This document shows positions 8,656-17,366 of a stretch of DNA of 64,000 nucleotides, one piece after another (position 1 is the stretch's first letter; each line of letters opens with the position of its first letter). The DNA comes from Sphingobium ummariense RL-3 (GTDB lineage: Bacteria > Pseudomonadota > Alphaproteobacteria > Sphingomonadales > Sphingomonadaceae). Location of the stretch: NCBI RefSeq assembly GCF_000447205.1, contig NZ_AUWY01000100.1, positions 1 to 64,000 on the forward strand, written 5' to 3'. The translations under genes and the position numbers were made by a program. Under the pieces are notes generated by a model, which was not told the DNA's origin, did not search any database, and saw only the letters and a program-made list of their open reading frames with translations.

Positions 8656-8737
8656 CCGTTCGTCCTGAGCTTGTCGAAGGACCGTTCTTCTCTTCTGGAA
8701 GGGCAGGGGAAGGCTTCGACAGGCTCAGCCCGACCGG
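8656..8737. repeat. Dispersed intergenic inverted repeat, copy 1
   Basis: The left arm CGTTCGTCCTGAGCTTGTCG and the right arm, read in reverse complement as CGGTCGGGCTGAGCCTGTCG, form an imperfect long hairpin. A second copy with nearly the same arms but a different centre lies at 42872-42948. The element sits between two genes of the Anbu cluster and may fold in the mRNA. It resembles the REP-like repeats scattered between genes in sphingomonads. Confidence 0.8.
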
Positions 8738-8762
8738 ACTATCTTTGCCGGGAAATTCCTCC

Positions 8763-9695
8763 ATGCTGAGCCGGACCGCCGAAAACCTGTTCTGGATGGC
8801 GCGCTACATGGAACGCGCGGAGGCCACGGCGCGGCTGCTGACCATGGGGCAGCGGATGGCGATCCTGCCCGGCGCGCATCACCGCGACGAATGGCGATCC
8901 GTCGTGCGCGCCACCGGCTGCGATCATATGTTCCCCGAAGGCAAGCAGGTGACGGAAAGCGACGTCGTTTCCTACCTGATGCTCGACCTCGACAATGCGA
9001 GTTCGATCCGGTCCTGCCTGCTGAAGGCGCGCTCGAACGCCAAGTCGGCGCGCACCATGCTGACGCAGGACATGTGGGAGGCGCTGAACGAAGGCTGGCG
9101 CAAGCTGGACAGCTATGACGTGGCCGAGGCTCGGCAGCAGCTGCCGGCGCTGATCGACTGGGTGAAGACCCGCGTCATGACCTTCCGCGGCGCTGCCGAT
9201 TCCGGACAGCTGCGCAACGAGGGGCATGATTTCCTCCGCACCGGGGCGGCGCTGGAGCGGGCGCAGATGACCTTGCGCCTGCTGGACGTCAAATATTATG
9301 TCCTGCTGCCGGAAACCGAGGTGATCGGCGGCAATCGCGACCATTATCAATGGACGTCGGTGCTTTACGCCCTGTCGGGCGCGCGTGCCTATCACCATGT
9401 CTATGGCGGCACCTACACGCCCTGGCAGATCACTGACTTCCTGATCCTCAACACGCTGTTCCCGCGCAGCGTCGCCTTCTGCTACCGGCAGCTCGCCTAC
9501 CGGCTCAACCGGCTGGCCGGGTGGCACGATGCGCGGGGAGCGTGCCACGACACCATCGAGGAGATGGTGCTTGCGCTCGAGGAGCTGGACAGTGGCGAGA
9601 TTTTCCGGCGCGGCCTGCATGAAACGGTGCAGAACGGCATCAGAATGACCAACCGGCTGGGGGTGGAAATCGCCCAGACCTATCATTTCGGCTGA
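8763..9695 (+). CDS. Alpha-E domain protein (DUF403, COG2307)
   Basis: This 310-residue all-helical protein starts with the family hallmark MLSRTAENLFWMARYMERAE. That fixes ATG 8763 even though the frame opens upstream inside the repeat. The family almost always sits beside the permuted ATP-grasp and a transglutaminase-like protein, and its biochemical role is unknown. The gene is separated from the ATP-grasp gene by the inverted repeat and ends 15 bp before the transglutaminase gene. Confidence 0.9.
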   Translation: MLSRTAENLFWMARYMERAEATARLLTMGQRMAILPGAHHRDEWRSVVRATGCDHMFPEGKQVTESDVVSYLMLDLDNASSIRSCLLKARSNAKSARTMLTQDMWEALNEGWRKLDSYDVAEARQQLPALIDWVKTRVMTFRGAADSGQLRNEGHDFLRTGAALERAQMTLRLLDVKYYVLLPETEVIGGNRDHYQWTSVLYALSGARAYHHVYGGTYTPWQITDFLILNTLFPRSVAFCYRQLAYRLNRLAGWHDARGACHDTIEEMVLALEELDSGEIFRRGLHETVQNGIRMTNRLGVEIAQTYHFG

Positions 9696-9710
9696 TCGGG
9701 GACGGCGGAG

Positions 9711-10583
9711 ATGAAGCTGCTCGTCCGCCACCAGACCGTCTATCGTTACGCGGCCTCGGCCGGGCGGGTCGCGATGCGGCTGAAGCTGATGCCGGTCGAT
9801 ACGCCCCAACAGACGGTGCTGGACTGGCGGGTGAGCGTCAATGACGAGCCGCTCGCCGGCTTCCGCGCCAACAGCTATGGCGAGAAGGAAGCGATCTGGA
9901 TCCGCCACGACCGGCTCGATCATGCCGTGATCGTCGCGGAGGGGCTGGTGGAGACGCGCGAGACCCATGGCGTCGTCGGCCATGTGCGGTCCAGCGTGCC
10001 GCCCCATTTCTTCCTGCGCGACACGCCGCTGACCCGTCCGTCGGAGCCCATCGCCACCATGGCGCGCGCGGTGCCGGATGACGGCGGCCCGCTCGCCCGG
10101 CTGCACGGCCTGTCCGCCGCCGTCAGCGACGCCGTGCAGTATCGCGCGGGCGTCACCACATCGGAAACCAGCGCCGCCGCTGCGTTCGCCCTGGGGGCAG
10201 GCGTGTGCCAGGACCATGCGCAGATATTCATCGCCGCTGCGCGGACGCTGGGGGTGCCGGCGCGCTACGTGTCCGGCTATCTGCTGGCGGCCGGGGAGGA
10301 CGCGCTGCATGAAACCCATGGCTGGGCGGAGGCCTGGCTGCCGGACCTCGGCTGGATCGGCTTCGACCCATCCAACCGGGTCTGCGTCACCGAGCGCTAT
10401 CTGCGCGTGGCGAGCGGCCTCGACGCCGACGAGGCCGCGCCGATCCGTGGCTCCGTCACGGTGGCGGGCGATATCTGGATTGACGCCGACGTTCGTATCG
10501 CGCAGGCGGAGGAGGGAGTCGAGGAGCGGCAGCTGCAACGACAGCAACAACAGACAATTCCGCTAGTCGGCTCAAAGGGTTAG
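9711..10583 (+). CDS. Transglutaminase-like cysteine protease
   Basis: This 290-residue protein has an N-terminal beta domain (MKLLVRHQTVYRY) and a transglutaminase-fold core. The catalytic triad is visible: C166 in GAGVCQDHA, H203 in ETHGWAEAW and D219 in GFDPSN. No signal peptide is seen. Bacterial members of this cluster are thought to be peptidases or amidases rather than true cross-linkers. The gene is third in the Anbu operon, 26 bp before Anbu itself. Confidence 0.92.
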   Translation: MKLLVRHQTVYRYAASAGRVAMRLKLMPVDTPQQTVLDWRVSVNDEPLAGFRANSYGEKEAIWIRHDRLDHAVIVAEGLVETRETHGVVGHVRSSVPPHFFLRDTPLTRPSEPIATMARAVPDDGGPLARLHGLSAAVSDAVQYRAGVTTSETSAAAAFALGAGVCQDHAQIFIAAARTLGVPARYVSGYLLAAGEDALHETHGWAEAWLPDLGWIGFDPSNRVCVTERYLRVASGLDADEAAPIRGSVTVAGDIWIDADVRIAQAEEGVEERQLQRQQQQTIPLVGSKG

Positions 10584-10609
10584 AACAGGAATCGGGAGCC
10601 GCGAGGCCA

Positions 10610-11347
10610 ATGACCTATTGTGTGGCGGTGCGCGTCGACCAGGGACTGGTGATGCTGTCCGACACCCGCACCAATGCGGGCATGGATAATATCGCGCGCT
10701 TCCGTAAGTCCTTTACCTACATCAATCCGGGCGAGCGGGCGATCACGCTGCTGTGTTCGGGCAACCTGTCCATCACCCAGGGGGTGAAGGCGATGCTGAG
10801 CCGGGCGATCAAGGATTCGGAACTCGATCCGGAGGTCGAGACCATCCTTAACTGTCCCACCATGCACCGCGTCGCGCAGATTGTCGGCGACGCGATGAAG
10901 GTGATGCAGGGCCGCTATCGCAGCACGATCGAGATGCAGGGATCGGGCGCGGACGCCTCCATCCTGATCGCGGGCCAGAGATGCGGTGGCAAGCCGCGCC
11001 TCTACCTCGTCTATTCGGCAGGCAACTTCATCGAGGCGACCGCCGATACGCCCTTCTTCCAGATCGGCGAGCATAAATATGGCAAGCCCATACTGGATCG
11101 CATCATCAAGCCGGAAACGAGCCTGGAGGACGCCGTGAAGGCGGTGCTGGTGTCGATGGATTCGACGCTTCGTTCCAACCTGTCGGTCGGCATGCCACTG
11201 GACCTGACGGTGATCGAGCGCGACGCGTTCGACTTCCGCGTGCGCACGCGGATCGAGGCGGATGACGAGCAGTTCGCGATGATCTCCCACGCCTGGTCTG
11301 CCGCGCTGCGCAAGGGGTTCGAGGACCTGCCCAATGTGCTCGACTGA
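10610..11347 (+). CDS. Anbu, proteasome-type peptidase
   Basis: This 245-residue Ntn hydrolase of the proteasome beta-subunit superfamily is the ancestral bacterial form called Anbu (COG3484). It starts MTYCVAVRVDQGLVMLSDTR, so removal of Met1 exposes the nucleophile Thr2. SDTR and the central GSGADASILIAGQ segment fit the family. Alphaproteobacteria such as this also carry HslV, present here at 42951. Anbu forms helical assemblies rather than closed rings, and its substrate is unknown. Its place after ATP-grasp, alpha-E and transglutaminase genes is the canonical arrangement. Confidence 0.93.
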   Translation: MTYCVAVRVDQGLVMLSDTRTNAGMDNIARFRKSFTYINPGERAITLLCSGNLSITQGVKAMLSRAIKDSELDPEVETILNCPTMHRVAQIVGDAMKVMQGRYRSTIEMQGSGADASILIAGQRCGGKPRLYLVYSAGNFIEATADTPFFQIGEHKYGKPILDRIIKPETSLEDAVKAVLVSMDSTLRSNLSVGMPLDLTVIERDAFDFRVRTRIEADDEQFAMISHAWSAALRKGFEDLPNVLD

Positions 11348-11448
11348 CAGCCCCGCTTAGGGGGCGCAAAGCAAATCCTTCGCTTGCGCGAGGGGCGTGC
11401 GGCCCTATCTCCATTGCCCACAGACGAATCGAAGCCGGAAAGACGCTG

Positions 11449-12411
11449 ATGACCGCCACCCATTCCACCCGCATGCTGATTCTGGGCTCCGGCCCCGCAG
11501 GGCTCTCCGCCGCCATCTATGGCGCGCGCGCCGGGCTGGCGCCGATCGTGGTTCAGGGGATGCAGCCGGGCGGGCAGCTGACCATCACGACCGATGTCGA
11601 GAATTATCCGGGTTTCCGCGACGTCATCCAGGGTCCCTGGCTGATGGAGCAGATGCAGGCGCAGGCCGAGCATGTCGGCGCGCAGATGATGTACGACCTT
11701 ATCGTCGACGTCGACCTGTCCGAACGGCCGTTCCGCCTGAGGGGCGACAGCGGCACGCTCTACATCGCCGACAGCCTGGTGATCTCCACCGGCGCGCAGG
11801 CCAAGTGGCTGGGCGTCGAGGGCGAACAGCTCCTCCAGGGCAAGGGCGTTTCCGCCTGTGCGACCTGCGACGGCTTCTTCTACCGCGGCAAGAAGGTGGT
11901 GGTGATCGGCGGCGGCAACACCGCGGTCGAGGAGGCGCTGTACCTGACCAACCACAGCCATGACGTGACCCTGATCCACCGCCGCGATTCCCTGCGGGCG
12001 GAAAAGATCCTGCAGCAACGGCTGTTCGCCCATCCCAGCATCAAGGTCGTCTGGAACCAGGCGGTTGAGCGCTTCGTGGGTGGCGGCGATCCCGAGGGGC
12101 TGGTCGGCGTCGATCTGGTCGATACCGTGACAGGCCACAGGAGCCACATCGCCGCCGACGGCGCCTTCGTGGCGATCGGCCACCATCCCGCGACGGAGCT
12201 GTTCGCCGGCAAGCTGCCGATGGACGAAGGCTATCTGGTGGTGGAGCCCGGCAGCTCGCGCACGTCGATCCCCGGCGTGTTCGCGGCGGGCGACGTCACC
12301 GACAAGATCTATCGCCAGGCGGTGACGGCGGCGGGCATGGGCTGCATGGCCGCGCTGGACGTCGAGAAATTCCTGGCCGAGGCCGATTTCGAGGCGCTGG
12401 CGGCGGAGTAG
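11449..12411 (+). CDS. trxB: Thioredoxin reductase
   Basis: This 320-residue FAD flavoprotein reduces thioredoxin with NADPH. The FAD-binding motif GSGPAGLSAA lies at 13-22, the redox-active pair is C137-A-T-C140, the NADPH-binding motif GGGNTA lies at 154-159, and the C-terminal FAD segment is GVFAAGDVTD. Length is standard. It starts at ATG 11449 after GGAAAGACGCTG. A GC-rich hairpin-prone stretch at about 11350-11390 separates it from Anbu, so it probably has its own promoter. It converges on the ACP gene 25 bp away. Confidence 0.97.
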   Translation: MTATHSTRMLILGSGPAGLSAAIYGARAGLAPIVVQGMQPGGQLTITTDVENYPGFRDVIQGPWLMEQMQAQAEHVGAQMMYDLIVDVDLSERPFRLRGDSGTLYIADSLVISTGAQAKWLGVEGEQLLQGKGVSACATCDGFFYRGKKVVVIGGGNTAVEEALYLTNHSHDVTLIHRRDSLRAEKILQQRLFAHPSIKVVWNQAVERFVGGGDPEGLVGVDLVDTVTGHRSHIAADGAFVAIGHHPATELFAGKLPMDEGYLVVEPGSSRTSIPGVFAAGDVTDKIYRQAVTAAGMGCMAALDVEKFLAEADFEALAAE

Positions 12412-12436
12412 ATCCGCACCACTTTCCGAAGGTCGG

Positions 12437-12727
12437 TCAGCCCGCGATCTTCGCCTTCGCGAAGGCGGTCAGCGTGCCGAAGGTTTCGAAGGTATCGCCG
12501 TCGATGTCCTCGTCCTCGATGAGGATGCCGAAGCGGTCCTCCATCTCCGTCAGCAGCCCGGCGACCGCCATGGAGTCGAGCTCCGGCAGCGCGCCGAACA
12601 GCGGCGTGTCGGCGTCGAACGCATCGACGCGATCCTGGGAAAGGGAAAGCACGTCGCGCAGCAGGCCGCGCATCAGGCTTTCGGCGTCAGTGGTCCGGTC
12701 GACCGGTCGCGTATTTTCGGCCCGCAT
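12437..12727 (-). CDS. Acyl carrier protein of the XrtA locus
   Basis: This 96-residue acidic helical carrier has the phosphopantetheine attachment serine S52 in PELDSMAV. It ends with the usual helix and is longer at the N-terminus than housekeeping AcpP. It lies downstream of the GNAT gene on the same strand and divergent from the acyl-CoA ligase. These three and the PLP decarboxylase recur together in XrtA loci, where the ligase probably loads this carrier. Confidence 0.88.
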   Translation of the reverse strand: MRAENTRPVDRTTDAESLMRGLLRDVLSLSQDRVDAFDADTPLFGALPELDSMAVAGLLTEMEDRFGILIEDEDIDGDTFETFGTLTAFAKAKIAG

Positions 12728-12754
12728 GATGCCGGCTACCTAATGTGTCGCGGC

Positions 12755-13792
12755 CTAGCCTACAAGCGCGGAAATGGCGGTGCGGGCCGCGGGCAGCCAC
12801 GAGGAGGCGAAGCGCGGATTGAAGCAGTCGACCCGGTAGAGCGTTTCGCGCGTTTCCATCCATTCGGCCTTATAGGCATTGTCGCCGGTGCCGTAGTCGA
12901 TCGTCTCCACCCGATCGACATCGATCGCATGGGCGAACATGGCATGGCTGAGCAGGGTGCCGGGCGACGCGTCGTCATAGGCGCTGTCGTGGGACAGCTT
13001 GTGGATGAGGGCGATGCCGTTTTCGACCGTCCAGAGTTGCGCGGCGACGGCGCGTCCCTCCGCCCGCGCGAAGCCGAGCCGCAGCGTGCCGGCCGCGCTT
13101 TCCCGCTCCGCAAGGGCGCGCAGGAAGGACAGGCCCGGCTCGGGCTCCTTCCAGCTGCGGTCGTGGACATCGACATAGTCCTGCCAGAGCGCGTCGCTCA
13201 GGCGATCGGTGATGGAGATTGCGAAGGGATTGCCGCGTCCCTTGCGCCGCACCTGGTTACGCAGCCGGCCGGGTCGGGCGCCCCACCAGGCCGCGAAGCC
13301 CCTTCCGTCGAGTTGAAGGAGATGGCGCGCGCCCATCGGCCTGCGCACGGCCAGCCATCCCGCCCGGCGAAAGGAAGCGAGCAGCATGTCCGCGTCGCCT
13401 TCCATCGGGTAGATATCGATCTGCGCTTCGTCGCGGAGCAGGTGCTGGGCGATCACCTCGATCAGGCGCTGGCGTGTCCGTGGATCGGGATCGCCGGTGA
13501 AGACCGGCGCCCAGCGGAAACTGTACCAGTTGGCCAGCGCCGACAGCCGGCGGGGGGCCGGAGCGAGGAAGAAGAGCCAGGCTTCAGGCCCATCCTCCGC
13601 CGCGTGGAGCACCCGGAGCGGCCGGTCGCCAAAGCAGTGGGCATGCAGCGATTCGAACCAGTCGAGACGATCAAAAAGGCTGGGGACGCACGTGCGGTCG
13701 AGCCGGGCGGCCGCAGCCGCCCGGACTTCCGGCAGGCTTCGATATTCCCTCAGGCGCAGCAAACCATTATCTCCGCAACAGAGTGCAGGCAC
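12755..13792 (-). CDS. GNAT-family (CelD/BcsL-like) acyltransferase
   Basis: This 345-residue protein has a two-lobed FemAB/CelD-type GNAT fold. Visible blocks are FRWAPVFTGDPD near 90, RLRNQVRRKGRGN near 180 and IDYGTGDNAYKAEW near 305, where the acyl-donor lobe ends. It is likely involved in acyl or aminoacyl modification during polysaccharide assembly. ATG 13792 is used, but a TTG at about 13759 behind GGAG is an alternative. Only 19 bp separate this start from the divergent ligase, so the two promoters must overlap the coding ends. Confidence 0.8.
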   Translation of the reverse strand: MPALCCGDNGLLRLREYRSLPEVRAAAAARLDRTCVPSLFDRLDWFESLHAHCFGDRPLRVLHAAEDGPEAWLFFLAPAPRRLSALANWYSFRWAPVFTGDPDPRTRQRLIEVIAQHLLRDEAQIDIYPMEGDADMLLASFRRAGWLAVRRPMGARHLLQLDGRGFAAWWGARPGRLRNQVRRKGRGNPFAISITDRLSDALWQDYVDVHDRSWKEPEPGLSFLRALAERESAAGTLRLGFARAEGRAVAAQLWTVENGIALIHKLSHDSAYDDASPGTLLSHAMFAHAIDVDRVETIDYGTGDNAYKAEWMETRETLYRVDCFNPRFASSWLPAARTAISALVG

Positions 13793-13811
13793 ATAAGAGG
13801 TAATTCTGGAG

Positions 13812-15359
13812 ATGGGGTTAAGCGACGCCTTGCCCGCGGACCGGCCGACTGTCGACGGCGTCGCGCTGCGCCCGATCGACCATGTGCTGCTGCGTGGAGA
13901 CCCCGGTAGCCTGGCGCTGGACGGGCGGTCGGGCCGTTACAGCTATGCCGAGCTGGAAGAGACGCTCGGGCGGCTCGCCGGATGGCTGGCGGGATTCCGG
14001 CTGTCGGAGGGCGCGCGAGTCGCGAGCTGGGTGGCCAAGGGGCCCGTCGCCGCGCTGATGCCGCTGGCTGCACCGCGCGCGGGGCTGGTGCATGTGCCGG
14101 TCAACCCGCTGCTGAAGCATGCGCAGGTCGCCCATATCCTGGCGGACAGCGGAGCAGAACTGCTGATCGGCACCGCCAGCCGCCTGGCGACGCTGGAGGA
14201 GGGCGATGTGCCGCCCGGCTGCCAGATCCATCGCGAGGACGATGCGGCCTGCGGCATGAGCGGCGGTCCCGCCCTGGGGCCATCAGACGCGTCAGCCGAC
14301 GCGCTGGCGGCGATTCTCTATACCAGCGGTTCCACCGGGCGGCCCAAGGGCGTGATGCTGAGCCACGCGAACCTGTGGCTGGGGGCGGTCGCGGTAGCGG
14401 ACTATCTGCGCCTGGCGCCGCAGGACCGGACGCTGTGTGTGCTGCCCTTCAGCTTCGACTATGGGCAGAACCAGCTGTTTTCCACCTGGCACGCGGGCGG
14501 ATGCGTCTATCCGCTCGATTATCTGACTCCGCGCGACGTCATGAAGTCGGTGGATCGCCGGGACATCACCACGCTCGCGGGCGTGCCGCCGCTCTGGGTG
14601 CAACTGGTCGAACTGGACTGGCCGGCCGAGATCGCGGCGAAGCTGCGGCGCCTGACCAACAGCGGCGGAGCGCTGACCCGGTCGCTGGTGGCGAAGCTGC
14701 GCGCGCTGTTCCCGCAGGCGGACCTTTATCCGATGTATGGCCTGACCGAAGCGTTCCGCTCGACCTATCTGCCGCCCGCGCTGGTGGACAGCCATCCCGA
14801 CAGCATGGGCAGCGCCATCCCCTTCGCCGAGATCCTGGTCGTCCGGCCCGACGGAAGCGTCACCGACGATGACGAGCCGGGCGAGCTGGTCCATTGCGGG
14901 CCGCTGGTGGCGCAGGGCTATTGGCGCGATGCCGCGCGAACGGCGGAGCGGTTCCGTCCCGCGCCGGCAGCGTCGCGCTATGGCGGAACGGCGGTCTGGT
15001 CGGGCGACACAGTGCGGCGGGATGCCAACGGGCTGCTCTATTTCGTCGGACGGGACGATGCGATGATCAAGTCCGCCGGCAACCGCATCAGTCCCACGGA
15101 GATCGAGGAGGCGGCGGCCGCGGTCGACGGCGTGGCGGAGGCGGTGGCGATCGGTGTGCCCGACGAGCGGCTGGGGCAGGCCGTGCTGCTGCTGTTGCGC
15201 GGCGGCGAGCCCGAGGCGAAGGACAGGGTGGAGGCGAGGCTGAAGGCGGAGCTGCCCAATTTCATGCACCCGCGCGAGATACTGATGCTGAACGAATTTC
15301 CCCGCAATCCCAACGGCAAGATCGACCGAGTTGCGATCGCGAAGGAGCATGGCGCATGA
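13812..15359 (+). CDS. Acyl-CoA ligase (AMP-forming), exosortase A-associated
   Basis: This 515-residue ANL-superfamily enzyme activates a carboxylate as an acyl-adenylate. The P-loop-like motif ILYTSGSTGRPKGVML lies near residues 160-175. The YPMYGLTEAF motif is near 305, the C-terminal hinge and lysine region includes GRDDAMIKSAGNRISP near 415, and NPNGKIDR is near the end. It matches the ligase subfamily found only in XrtA/PEP-CTERM loci. The stop overlaps the start of the decarboxylase (ATGA), so the two are translationally coupled. Confidence 0.92.
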   Translation: MGLSDALPADRPTVDGVALRPIDHVLLRGDPGSLALDGRSGRYSYAELEETLGRLAGWLAGFRLSEGARVASWVAKGPVAALMPLAAPRAGLVHVPVNPLLKHAQVAHILADSGAELLIGTASRLATLEEGDVPPGCQIHREDDAACGMSGGPALGPSDASADALAAILYTSGSTGRPKGVMLSHANLWLGAVAVADYLRLAPQDRTLCVLPFSFDYGQNQLFSTWHAGGCVYPLDYLTPRDVMKSVDRRDITTLAGVPPLWVQLVELDWPAEIAAKLRRLTNSGGALTRSLVAKLRALFPQADLYPMYGLTEAFRSTYLPPALVDSHPDSMGSAIPFAEILVVRPDGSVTDDDEPGELVHCGPLVAQGYWRDAARTAERFRPAPAASRYGGTAVWSGDTVRRDANGLLYFVGRDDAMIKSAGNRISPTEIEEAAAAVDGVAEAVAIGVPDERLGQAVLLLLRGGEPEAKDRVEARLKAELPNFMHPREILMLNEFPRNPNGKIDRVAIAKEHGA

Positions 15360-16588
15360 AGCCCATGGGCCCCATCCCGACCTGGTTCGCCGCCGAGGAG
15401 GGCATGCTGCTGATCGGCGGCTGCGGCGCGGCGAGCCTGGTGGACGAAGCGGGAGACACGCCGCTGTTCGTGTACGACATGGGTATCGTAGAGGCGCAGG
15501 TGCGGCGGTTCCGCGAAGCGATTCCAGCGGCGGTGGCACTGCATTATGCCATCAAGGCCAATCCCTTTCCGTCGCTGCTGGCGCGGCTGGCGGCGCTTGT
15601 CGACGGGTTCGATGTCGCTTCGGGCGGGGAACTGGCGCGCGCCCTGCAGGCGGGCGTCGACCCGGCGCATGTCAGCTTTGCCGGCCCGGGCAAGCGCGAC
15701 GACGAGCTGGAGGCGGCGATCCATGCCGGCGTCACGCTCAACCTCGAGTCGGAGGGCGAGGCGCGCCGGGCGCTGGCGATTGCCGACAGGCTGGGCCGCA
15801 CGCCGCGCCTGGCGGTCCGGGTCAATCCCGACTTCGACCTGAAAGGGGCCGGCATGCGGATGGGCGGCGGCGCCAAGCCCTTTGGCGTCGATGCCGAGCG
15901 GGCCGCGGCGCTGGCAAAGTCGGTGATCGGCGCGGGGGCGGACTGGCGCGGCTGGCATATCTTTGCGGGCAGCCAGAATCTGGACCCGCTGGCCATCATC
16001 GAGACCCAGGCGGCGACCATCGCGCTGGCAGCCCGGCTGTCGGAGGAAGTGGACGCGAGCCCGCCGCTGGTGAACCTGGGCGGCGGTTTTGGCCTGGCCT
16101 ATTTCCCCGGCGACGAGCGGCTGGACATCCGCCCGATCGGCGTGGCGCTGGACAGCGCGCTCGAAGCTCTGCCGGACGTGCTGCAGGGCAGCGCCTTTGC
16201 GCTGGAGCTGGGCCGCTGGCTGGTGGGGGAGGCGGGCGTCTATCTCACCCGGGTAATAGACGTGAAGAAAAGCCAGGGCGAAACCTTCGTCGTGGTGGAC
16301 GGAGGCCTGCACCACCAGCTGGCCGCCAGCGGCAATTTCGGCACGGTCGTGCGGCGCAACTATCCGATGGCGGTTGCCAACCGCTTCGGCGCGGCGCTGG
16401 CCGAGGAAGCCGTAACGGTGGTGGGGTGCCTGTGCACCCCGATCGACCGGCTGGGAGACAGGGTCGCGCTGCCCCCCGTGGCGGAGGGCGACCTGATCGC
16501 GATCTTCCTCGCCGGAGCCTATGGCGCGACCGCAAGCCCCGCCGCTTTTCTTGGTCATCCAAGTCCAGCCGAGCTTTTACTTGGCTGA
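15356..16588 (+). CDS. PLP-dependent decarboxylase, exosortase A-associated
   Basis: This 410-residue group IV (alanine-racemase fold) decarboxylase is related to diaminopimelate/ornithine decarboxylases. The PLP lysine is K67 in HYAIKANPFPS. Substrate and PLP phosphate segments include VNLGGGFGLAYF and VVGCLCTPIDRLGD. ATG 15356 overlaps the ligase stop by 4 nt. In XrtA loci this gene always follows the ligase; together they may make an amine or amino-acyl substituent for the polysaccharide. Confidence 0.92.
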   Translation: MKPMGPIPTWFAAEEGMLLIGGCGAASLVDEAGDTPLFVYDMGIVEAQVRRFREAIPAAVALHYAIKANPFPSLLARLAALVDGFDVASGGELARALQAGVDPAHVSFAGPGKRDDELEAAIHAGVTLNLESEGEARRALAIADRLGRTPRLAVRVNPDFDLKGAGMRMGGGAKPFGVDAERAAALAKSVIGAGADWRGWHIFAGSQNLDPLAIIETQAATIALAARLSEEVDASPPLVNLGGGFGLAYFPGDERLDIRPIGVALDSALEALPDVLQGSAFALELGRWLVGEAGVYLTRVIDVKKSQGETFVVVDGGLHHQLAASGNFGTVVRRNYPMAVANRFGAALAEEAVTVVGCLCTPIDRLGDRVALPPVAEGDLIAIFLAGAYGATASPAAFLGHPSPAELLLG

Positions 16589-16719
16589 TTATTAAGCCTG
16601 GTAATTCCTAACCCTATCTTTACCCTTTCCCGGCAAGAAGGGGCCGAAGCCACGCGCTGACGGTTCCGCCTTACCTCTCCGGCGGTCCGTGGGCGCCTGG
16701 GCCATGAAGAGGTAAAGAC

Positions 16720-17364
16720 ATGCGTTTCCAGCGGATTTCCAAGCTCCTGATCGGCGCATCCCTGCCCGCCCTCGCTCTGTCGGGCTGCGCGAGCACGGGC
16801 ACAGGCCCGCAGCTGCCGCCCGCTTCCTTCGTCTCGACGCAGGAGGGGCCGGGCGAGGAATATGTGATCGGGCCGCTCGACGACCTCACCATCTTCGTCT
16901 GGCGCAATCCCGAACTGGGCGCGAAGGTCCAGGTGCGGCCCGACGGGCGCATCACCACGCCGCTGATCACCGACATGCCGGCCGTGGGCAAGACGCCCAA
17001 GATGCTGGCCGACGACATCAAGATCGCGCTTTCCCAATATATCGAAAATCCGCTGGTGTCGGTGATCGTCAACAATTTCAGCGGCACTTTCAGCCAGCAG
17101 GTCCGGATCGTCGGTGCCACCGACAAGCCGGCTTCCATCCCCTATCGGGCGAACATGACGCTGCTGGACGCGATGATCTCCGTCGGGGGGCTGTCCGAGT
17201 TTGCGGCGGGCAACCGCGCGCGGCTGGTCCGCTTCGACAAGGCGAGCGGCAAACAGAAGGAATATCAGGTGCGCCTGAACGACCTGCTGAAGAAGGGCGA
17301 CACGCGCGCCAACGTGCAGCTGGCGCCCGGCGACGTCATCATCATCCCCGAAAGCATGTTCTGA
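16720..17364 (+). CDS. Polysaccharide export lipoprotein (Wza/GumB type), XrtA system
   Basis: This 214-residue outer-membrane polysaccharide export protein has a signal peptide with lipobox ALSGC, lipidated at C23. The Poly_export domain (YVIGPLDDLTIFVWRNPEL) starts near 47, followed by a SLBB domain (VRIVGATDKPASIPYR) near 128. It is shorter than Wza, as usual in XrtA systems. The upstream 131 bp holds the likely promoter of the long export operon. The next gene begins 2 bp after its stop. Confidence 0.93.
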   Translation: MRFQRISKLLIGASLPALALSGCASTGTGPQLPPASFVSTQEGPGEEYVIGPLDDLTIFVWRNPELGAKVQVRPDGRITTPLITDMPAVGKTPKMLADDIKIALSQYIENPLVSVIVNNFSGTFSQQVRIVGATDKPASIPYRANMTLLDAMISVGGLSEFAAGNRARLVRFDKASGKQKEYQVRLNDLLKKGDTRANVQLAPGDVIIIPESMF

Positions 17365-17366
17365 CC

